Origin: Thermofilum sp.
GTDB taxonomy: Archaea; Thermoproteota; Thermoprotei; Thermofilales; Thermofilaceae
Direction: 5' to 3'
Assembly (NCBI GenBank): GCA_020832965.1
Contig: JAJHRM010000128.1
Coordinates: 1 to 7,129 of the forward strand
Length of the DNA: 7,129 nucleotides
Shown here: in pieces, positions 1 to 4,070 of the stretch
Position numbering within the stretch: the stretch's first letter is position 1
How the letters are laid out: each line of letters starts with the position of its first letter
The notes under the pieces: generated by a model
The model's input: only the letters and a program-made list of their open reading frames with translations
Told to the model about the DNA's origin: nothing
The model's database searches: none
Program-made: the position numbers and the translations under genes

Positions 1-247
1 GCAGCTCATCCAGCTCCGCAGTGGGACGAAGGCGCACCACGTCGCACCGCTCAACCTGGACCCCAATCAACCCGCCGCCGTAGCAGCGGGGATCACCCAA
101 GCCCAAGAGGAGCAGGGCCCAGGCGTTCAGCGGCACGACGCGCACGCCATTCCCCACTACGGGGCAGGAGCTTGCTCTGCTCCGAGCCCCCGACTGATGG
201 CCTCCCTGAACCACCAACCCCAGAGCCCCACCCCGAGCCCCGGGGGG
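1..247. other. GC-rich block of unknown nature (structured RNA or unidentified coding end)
   Basis: By my count about 69% of bases are G or C, far above the neighbouring genes, and the change falls almost exactly at the THUMP gene stop (248-250). In hyperthermophiles such GC islands often mark stable RNAs, and a nested stem lies at 125-211. Protein reading is also possible. On the minus strand a frame stays open from just after the THUMP stop, in the same frame, to the window edge; with a GTG at 157 it would begin VGNGVRVVPLNAWALLL and its third positions are mostly G/C. The plus frame in codon register with it is open too and is proline-rich. I recognise no family in either frame. I searched by eye for SRP, RNase P, 5S and tRNA signatures and found no convincing match. 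Confidence 0.4.
122..215. repeat. Nested inverted repeat / long imperfect hairpin
   Basis: Four stems nest in order: GTTCAG (125-130) with CTGAAC (206-211); GCCAT (146-150) with ATGGC (197-201); CGGGGC (160-165) with GCCCC(C)G (186-192); and GGAGC (167-171) with GCTCC (179-183), closing a 7-base loop at 172-178. GG at 122-123 can add pairs with CC at 214-215. The unpaired parts are asymmetric, like internal loops of a rod-shaped RNA rather than a simple terminator. Strand and function are unknown. It lies just downstream of the minus-strand THUMP gene, so a 3' structure of that transcript is one possibility. Confidence 0.5.
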
Positions 248-820
248 TCAATGCCGGTACGACTGGACTTCCTGGTCAGCCCTCACCCTCCGCGCGCGCC
301 GCCTAGCCTTCTCTATGGAGACAACCATTTCAGGGGGGATCACGGAGACTCCTGCCTTGTCGCCGATAACTTCTACCAGGATAACCTTGTCTGGGGAGTC
401 CAAGTTTACTTTATTGGTAATCTTGCCCGCAATGGCGCTAATTATCTCCTCCCTATTCAGGCTGGAAAGCCTGATATGGGTCTCTACTTTAAAAGTCTCG
501 CCAGCATTCAGCTTCCTCGATGCAAGCTCCAAGGCTGCCCTTGCAATGCTCTCAACATCGGAAGTGACCGTCACGTGAATCGGTGTAAGCTTCAAGACGT
601 ACCTGAAGTACCACGGATTCTCCAGTATTTTCTCGTAAGCTCTTATTGCAAAAAGCTCCGGGTCCAGGCTTGTCCTTGCAACGACGAGTGATGGAAGACC
701 AGTCCTGCTAGCATCAAACCTCGTGTCCCCAATCTCTCGGGCAAAAAACCATAGCTCAGATATGCAGTCGTTCTCCCGCTGCCTGTAAGTAGCAACAACC
801 AAGTTAAACTCGTCGAGCAA
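248..820 (-). CDS. THUMP-domain protein, Tan1-like (tRNA modification)
   Basis: 190 residues. The C-terminal part (about residues 60-165) reads as a THUMP RNA-binding domain: PIHVTVTSDVESIA, then GETFKVETHIRLSSL, REEIISAIAGKI, KVNLDSPDKVILVEV and GDKAGVSVI, which is the usual order of THUMP strands and helices. There is no methyltransferase or thiouridylase catalytic domain, so it matches the stand-alone archaeal THUMP proteins related to yeast Tan1. Tan1 is the tRNA-binding partner of the Kre33/NAT10 acetyltransferase that makes N4-acetylcytidine at position 12 of tRNA-Ser and tRNA-Leu. A similar adaptor role here is inference. The C-terminus is basic (KARRRARRVR, 171-180), fitting RNA binding. 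The start is TTG at 820: no in-frame ATG or GTG fits, and a TATA box at 853-860 implies a very short leader. The frame stays open upstream of 820 through the TATA box. Confidence 0.85.
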   Translation of the reverse strand: MLDEFNLVVATYRQRENDCISELWFFAREIGDTRFDASRTGLPSLVVARTSLDPELFAIRAYEKILENPWYFRYVLKLTPIHVTVTSDVESIARAALELASRKLNAGETFKVETHIRLSSLNREEIISAIAGKITNKVNLDSPDKVILVEVIGDKAGVSVIPPEMVVSIEKARRRARRVRADQEVQSYRH

Positions 821-852
821 GTCTCTACACCATGCTGCGCGCGCGAGGTGGC

Positions 853-860
853 TTTTAAAA
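853..860 (-). promoter_or_regulatory. TATA box of the THUMP gene
   Basis: TTTTAAAA, with an A-rich stretch upstream on the minus strand (861-905 is a pyrimidine tract on the plus strand). A transcript starting about 26 bp downstream, near 830, would have a leader of roughly 10 bases before the TTG at 820, fitting near-leaderless translation. The motif is self-complementary, so direction is inferred from the gene. Confidence 0.55.
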
Positions 861-1242
861 TTTTTCTTTACTACGGTTTTTTCTTTTCAGGATTTTCCTT
901 TTCAAGCCGTGCGCGCGCACCCTCATCTCCGCCTTGTTGGTGGCGGCCTCACCGCGCCCTAGTTGTTGCCCTGGGGTGCTCGGCGCGCATCATCTTTCAA
1001 TTCTTTCCGAGTTGTGTCCTTGGGAACAATTAATGTCTGCCACCTAGCGCACGTTATTTTCAACTCCGCGCGGGAAGCATCTTTACATGGTACAAGGTAT
1101 ATTTCGGGTCCTTAGCGCGCACAGGCTACTCGAGCTCGCGAAAAGCCTGTCCCCTAAAACAGAGAAGAATTTAAAACCCAAAGCATAGCGCGTGTCACTG
1201 CTTATACTCTTCCACCTGGAAGGTTGCGCGTTGAGCACAACA
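861..1242. other. Divergent intergenic region with a hairpin and a second TATA-like box
   Basis: I see no convincing gene here; a 61-codon open frame over 848-1033 looks spurious (low-complexity start, no ribosome site). Contents: a plus-strand T/C-rich tract at 861-905; an alternating purine-pyrimidine palindrome GTGCGCGCGCAC at 909-920; further GCGCGC sites at 983-988 and 1115-1120; a perfect 7-bp stem ACAGGCT (1121-1127) with AGCCTGT (1144-1150) whose loop includes the palindrome CGAGCTCG; and ATTTAAAA at 1169-1176, which could be a distal promoter for the operon starting at 1292 (start near 1199, leader about 90 bases). GTATATTT near 1098 is another weak TATA-like sequence. Confidence 0.45.
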
Positions 1243-1250
1243 TTTTAATA
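1243..1250 (+). promoter_or_regulatory. TATA box of the zinc-ribbon/ABCE1 operon
   Basis: TTTTAATA preceded by an A-rich stretch (acaaca) in the BRE position. It predicts a transcript start near 1273, leaving about 19 bases of leader that hold the ribosome site at 1280-1285. This is the better placed of two TATA-like boxes upstream of the gene at 1292. Confidence 0.65.
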
Positions 1251-1279
1251 ATCGCCTTATACAATAAGCAATCCTACAC

Positions 1280-1285
1280 GGTGAT
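1280..1285 (+). promoter_or_regulatory. Ribosome binding site GGTGAT
   Basis: GGTGAT is complementary to the archaeal 16S rRNA 3' end and lies 6 bases before the ATG at 1292, which fixes that start. The overlapping GTGATGA also matches a C box, but no C/D RNA surrounds it. Confidence 0.7.
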
Positions 1286-1291
1286 GATTCA

Positions 1292-1570
1292 ATGGAGTTT
1301 TGCCCCAAGTGTGGAGGTTTAATGGTGCCGAGGAGAGAGGGTAAAAGCTTATACTTGGTGTGTACATCTTGCGGTTATAAGGTTAAAGCCAAGAGGAGTG
1401 AAGGCTACTCGACTCGTGAAACGGTTGCGGAGGAGAAGAAGACCAGGGTATCAGTTTTTGATGTGAGGAGTGTTAGTCAGATTGAGGAGGAGCGCGAACA
1501 CGCAAAGGAGGAGTACTATGAAGTTTTCCTAGAAACATACTCCGAGGCGGAGGAATCCGGAGAAGAGTAG
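1292..1570 (+). CDS. TFS/RPB9-like single zinc-ribbon protein (RNA polymerase subunit M family), lacking the C-terminal ribbon
   Basis: 92 residues. Residues 1-30 are the N-terminal zinc ribbon of TFS and eukaryotic Rpb9/Rpa12/Rpc11: MEFCPKCGGLMVPRR, then CTSCGY, with zinc ligands Cys4, Cys7, Cys24 and Cys27. Full archaeal TFS is around 110 residues and has a second C-terminal ribbon whose Asp-Glu pair drives RNA cleavage by stalled polymerase. Here there is no further cysteine pair and no DE hairpin. The rest is a charged, probably helical tail (EEEREHAKEEYYEVFLETY) ending in acidic residues. So it may dock on RNA polymerase but should not stimulate cleavage. I found no frameshifted second ribbon in the next 260 bases. 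It heads a probable operon with ABCE1. The family match is strong for the ribbon; the function is inferred. Confidence 0.8.
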   Translation: MEFCPKCGGLMVPRREGKSLYLVCTSCGYKVKAKRSEGYSTRETVAEEKKTRVSVFDVRSVSQIEEEREHAKEEYYEVFLETYSEAEESGEE

Positions 1571-1580
1571 GGACTGCGGG

Positions 1581-1808
1581 TTGAAGCGCGCCTCAACCAT
1601 GCACTCCCGGATAAGGCTACCAGGGTTAACGCTAGTGGCTTTATGCCCCTACATGCTTAGCTCTCAGAGAGTGGCTGCTCATGCTTGGAGGAGGCATGTG
1701 AAGGATGCTGGGAGCAGCATCCTATGTACTGCTGTTCGCCAGCACGCAGAATGGTACAACCACTTCGGGGACTTAAGAGTGAAGGAGGTGCTGTGCCCGA
1801 GAGACTAA
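1581..1808 (+). CDS. Hypothetical small protein between the zinc-ribbon gene and ABCE1
   Basis: Up to 75 residues from a TTG at 1581; a 69-residue version starts at ATG 1599. I do not recognise it. It fills the 265-base gap neatly: 10 bases after the upstream stop and 27 bases before the ABCE1 start. I see no promoter in the gap, which supports co-transcription. The product is basic, with three scattered cysteines, a hydrophobic stretch LPGLTLVALCPYML near the N-terminus and His/Trp-rich middle (AHAWRRHV, RQHAEWYNHF). Neither start has a clear ribosome site. Two hairpins lie inside it: GGATGCT/AGCATCC at 1703-1722 and CATGC/GCATG near 1679-1698, so an RNA element or leader for ABCE1 is an alternative. 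Real coding status is uncertain. Confidence 0.35.
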   Translation: MKRASTMHSRIRLPGLTLVALCPYMLSSQRVAAHAWRRHVKDAGSSILCTAVRQHAEWYNHFGDLRVKEVLCPRD

Positions 1809-1835
1809 TGTAGGCACGTAGGCAGGGAGGGGCGG

Positions 1836-3647
1836 ATGAGGATCGCCGTCGTAGACAAGGCGCTATGCAGGCCGTCTAAGTGCAACCGGGAGTGCGTAAG
1901 GTTTTGCCCAATCAACAGGTCAGGCTCTAAATGCGTCTGGATAGACGAAGGTGAAAACAAGGCTAGGATAGCTGAGGAACTGTGCGTTGGTTGCGGTATA
2001 TGTGTGAAGAAGTGCCCTTACGCGGCAATCTCAATAGTTAACTTGCCCGAGAAACTGAGGAAGAATCTCGTCCATAGGTACGGAGCTAACGGCTTCGAGC
2101 TCTTCCGGCTACCCGTCCCCAAGGAGGGGAAAGCTCTCGGAATTCTCGGCAGCAATGGTGTCGGGAAAACAACGTCCCTCAAGATACTGGGAGGGGTCTT
2201 AAAGCCTAACCTGGGAATGATAAATGAGCCTCCTGAATGGGACGAGATCGTAGAGTTCTTTAAGGGGTCAGAGCTGCAAACGTACTTCCAAAAACTGTCC
2301 AACGGTGAGCTACGCGTGGCGTATAAGCCCCAGGCTATTGATGCATTAACGAAAGTTACAATGACAGTCGGGGAAGCTCTCAGAAAAGTCGACGAGAAGG
2401 GGGCAGCTAAGGAGGTAGCCGAGAGGCTTGGCCTAGCGCATTTGTGGAGCCGCCCTGTTAAGGCGCTTAGCGGAGGCGAATTACAGAAGCTCGCAATAGC
2501 TGCTACGGTCGTGAAAGACGCCAGGTCTTACTTGATAGATGAGCCGGCGAGCTACTTGGACGTAAGGGAGAGGCTAAGAGTCGCCGGAATCATTAGGGAG
2601 TTAGCGAAGCCTGGAACATACTTGATGGTTGTTGAGCACGACTTAGCAGTGCTCGACTACATCTCCGACCTTGTAGCAATCATCTACGGTGAGCCGGGCG
2701 TTTACGGTGTCGTTGGAACAGTAAAGGGCGTAAGGTCTGGCATAAATACTTACATTGAAGGCTACTTGAAAGAGGAAAACATTAGGTTTAGAGAGTACAA
2801 GCTTGAGTTCTACGAGAAGCCTCCTGAGACGAGCTACACGCCTGAAACGGCGCTGCTGAGGTGGAGTAATTTATCGAAAACCCTGGGAGACTTTAAACTA
2901 GAAGTACACGGCGGCGAGATACACAGAGGCGAGGTCATAGGCATCCTTGGGCCGAATGGGATAGGCAAGACGACGTTCGTTAAGATACTTGCAGGCATCC
3001 TGGAGCCTGACGGCGGGTGGATACAGAGGATCGGAGCACCAACACTCAGCTATAAGCCACAGTTCCTAGGGGAGGTAAAGGCGTACGGGACTGTTCGAGA
3101 GTTTCTCAGAGATGCTGGTGTAGATACCTCATCCTCCTTTATCCAGTCAGAGCTAATAAAACCTCTTAGAGTGCACTCCTTGCTCGACAACTATGTCGAG
3201 GAATTAAGCGGTGGTGAGCTCCAAAGAGTAATGATAATCGCCGCCCTGGGTCGGGAAGCCGATCTGTACCTGCTCGACGAGCCCATGGCCTACTTGGATG
3301 TGGAGCAACGGTACGCTGTGGCAAGAGTAGTGAAGAGGCTGACGGCGGAGAGGGGGGTATCCACTTTTGTTGTTGAGCACGACGTTGTCGCTATAGATTT
3401 CCTGTCAAACACGATCATGGTTTTTGAAGGGGAGCCAGGAAGACACGGCATAGCCCATAGGCCAATGAACATGAGGGACGGAATGAACTCGTTCCTTAGA
3501 AACGTAGGCGTAACCTTCAGAAGAGACCCCGAAACTAAGAGGCCTAGAATAAACAAGCCCGGCTCGTGGCTCGACAGGTACCAAAAGGAAGTATTGAAGG
3601 AGTACTACTATGTTGTCCTGGAAGAGAAAGAGGCAGGGCGAGAGTAG
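1836..3647 (+). CDS. abce1: ABCE1 / RNase L inhibitor homologue, ribosome recycling ATPase
   Basis: 603 residues, the usual length. ABCE1 splits 70S ribosomes after termination, together with aRF1/aPelota. The N-terminus binds two [4Fe-4S] clusters: Cys11, 16, 20 and 24, and Cys50, 53, 56 and 60 (LCVGCGICVKKCPYAAI). NBD1 has Walker A GSNGVGKTT (105-113), signature LSGGELQKLAIA (from 211), Walker B YLIDEP (232-237) and switch His268. NBD2 has GPNGIGKTT (372-380), LSGGELQRVMI (from 457), YLLDEP (478-483) and His515. The end carries the family tail GMNSFLRNVGVTFRRD and RPRINKPGSWLD, then KEYYYV. ATG 1836 follows a strong GGGAGG site (1825-1830). Small departures from the usual motifs are GSN for GPN/GTN in NBD1, and DEPASYLD and DEPMAYLD where Ser is common after DEP. 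Every catalytic residue is present, so it should be active. Confidence 0.98.
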   Translation: MRIAVVDKALCRPSKCNRECVRFCPINRSGSKCVWIDEGENKARIAEELCVGCGICVKKCPYAAISIVNLPEKLRKNLVHRYGANGFELFRLPVPKEGKALGILGSNGVGKTTSLKILGGVLKPNLGMINEPPEWDEIVEFFKGSELQTYFQKLSNGELRVAYKPQAIDALTKVTMTVGEALRKVDEKGAAKEVAERLGLAHLWSRPVKALSGGELQKLAIAATVVKDARSYLIDEPASYLDVRERLRVAGIIRELAKPGTYLMVVEHDLAVLDYISDLVAIIYGEPGVYGVVGTVKGVRSGINTYIEGYLKEENIRFREYKLEFYEKPPETSYTPETALLRWSNLSKTLGDFKLEVHGGEIHRGEVIGILGPNGIGKTTFVKILAGILEPDGGWIQRIGAPTLSYKPQFLGEVKAYGTVREFLRDAGVDTSSSFIQSELIKPLRVHSLLDNYVEELSGGELQRVMIIAALGREADLYLLDEPMAYLDVEQRYAVARVVKRLTAERGVSTFVVEHDVVAIDFLSNTIMVFEGEPGRHGIAHRPMNMRDGMNSFLRNVGVTFRRDPETKRPRINKPGSWLDRYQKEVLKEYYYVVLEEKEAGRE

Positions 3648-3672
3648 AGGAGCAGCTTGGCCATGCGAAAGA

Positions 3673-3680
3673 TTTATTAA
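3673..3680 (+). promoter_or_regulatory. TATA box of alba with BRE
   Basis: TTTATTAA preceded by GCGAAAGA in the BRE position. The predicted start is near 3703, giving a leader of about 30 bases that contains AGGTGA at 3722-3727, 6 bases before the ATG at 3734. This gives alba its own transcript despite lying only 86 bases after ABCE1, as expected for an abundant chromatin protein. Confidence 0.75.
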
Positions 3681-3694
3681 AAAAACGCGTTTTT
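3681..3694. promoter_or_regulatory. Perfect 14-bp palindrome in the alba promoter
   Basis: AAAAACGCGTTTTT lies directly after the TATA box and before the predicted transcript start, where a bound repressor would block polymerase. Its T run could instead help end the ABCE1 transcript. Operator or terminator function is inferred from position only. Confidence 0.45.
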
Positions 3695-3733
3695 AGTCAA
3701 CTGCACAAAAACCAACACGGTAGGTGAAAAGCA

Positions 3734-4009
3734 ATGGCAGAGGTTGGAACAGTATTTGTAGGAAACAAAGCCGTAAGCAGCTATGTGCTAGCAGCAGTCA
3801 CACAGTTTACAAGTGGGAGCAAAAAAGTAGTTTTGAAGGCGAGAGGCAGGGCAATCAGCAGAGCTGTCGATGCGGCGGAACTCGTTAGGAGGTTCCTCGG
3901 AGGAAAGGTCGAGTATGGAAGCATCAAGATCGGCAGCGAAAAAGTCGGAGAGCCAGGGAAGGAAAGAACTGTTTCGACGATTGAAATAGAACTGGTGAAG
4001 ACCGAGTAA
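3734..4009 (+). CDS. albA: Alba chromatin protein (Sso10b family)
   Basis: 91 residues, typical length. Alba is a small dimeric DNA- and RNA-binding protein that coats archaeal chromatin. Family motifs run in order: GTVFVGNKAVSSYVLAAVTQF (strand 1 and helix 1), VVLKARGRAISRAVDAAELVRRF (the conserved KARGRAISKAVD core), IKIGSEKV, and the C-terminal hairpin ERTVSTIEIELVK. The loop that in Sulfolobus Alba is GKKP, with acetylatable Lys16 next to Lys17, reads GNKA here: Asn11 takes the Lys16 place and Lys12 matches Lys17. The ATG at 3734 is set by AGGTGA 6 bases upstream. It has its own TATA box, and a terminator-like repeat follows. Confidence 0.97.
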   Translation: MAEVGTVFVGNKAVSSYVLAAVTQFTSGSKKVVLKARGRAISRAVDAAELVRRFLGGKVEYGSIKIGSEKVGEPGKERTVSTIEIELVKTE

Positions 4010-4025
4010 AGAAATTACAGCAGGG

Positions 4026-4048
4026 GAAAGAACCTAGAATTTTCTTTC
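4026..4048 (+). terminator. Terminator-like inverted repeat after alba
   Basis: GAAAGAA (4026-4032) pairs perfectly with TTCTTTC (4042-4048), and the 3' arm is itself T-rich, 16 bases after the alba stop. Archaeal termination needs mainly U-rich RNA, so this is plausible. The same AATTTT (4038-4043) could serve as a TATA-like box for a leaderless start at 4070. Confidence 0.4.
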
Positions 4049-4062
4049 TACGCTCTCTGGGA

Positions 4063-4070
4063 GCTTTATA
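4063..4070 (+). promoter_or_regulatory. TATA-like box overlapping the GH57 start codon
   Basis: CTTTATAT ends on the first base of the ATG at 4070. If it is the promoter, transcription would start near 4094, where an in-frame TTG (codon 9) could act as a leaderless start. If AATTTT at 4038-4043 is the promoter instead, the ATG at 4070 itself would be leaderless. There is no clear ribosome site for either. Confidence 0.35.

Noticed and set aside
98..121. SRP RNA helix-8-like GAGGAGCAG
   Set aside because: The GNAR tetraloop and the matching 5' side of the symmetric loop are missing, so the resemblance is too weak for an SRP RNA call.
1..250. C-terminal tail of a TnpB-type transposase on the plus strand
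   Set aside because: The proline-rich plus frame is vaguely reminiscent, but no zinc-finger cysteines or catalytic DRDxNAA motif is visible, so it cannot be supported.
197..691. 164-codon plus-strand open frame
   Set aside because: It lies antisense in codon register to the THUMP gene, whose minus-strand product has a clear domain match; the plus product has none.
848..1033. 61-codon plus-strand open frame
   Set aside because: It starts over the THUMP TATA box and a T-rich tract, has no ribosome site or promoter of its own, and its product looks like low-complexity translation of spacer DNA.
1281..1287. GTGATGA, a perfect C box of a C/D sRNA
   Set aside because: No D or D' box lies at suitable spacing, and the bases are explained as the ribosome site of the gene at 1292.
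1703..1722. GGGAGCAGC inside the small ORF as a possible SRP motif
   Set aside because: It is just part of a simple self-complementary hairpin, with no GGAA loop or flanking SRP helices.
1571..1835. Frameshifted C-terminal ribbon of TFS
   Set aside because: No CxxC pair with a DE hairpin appears in any plus frame of this stretch.
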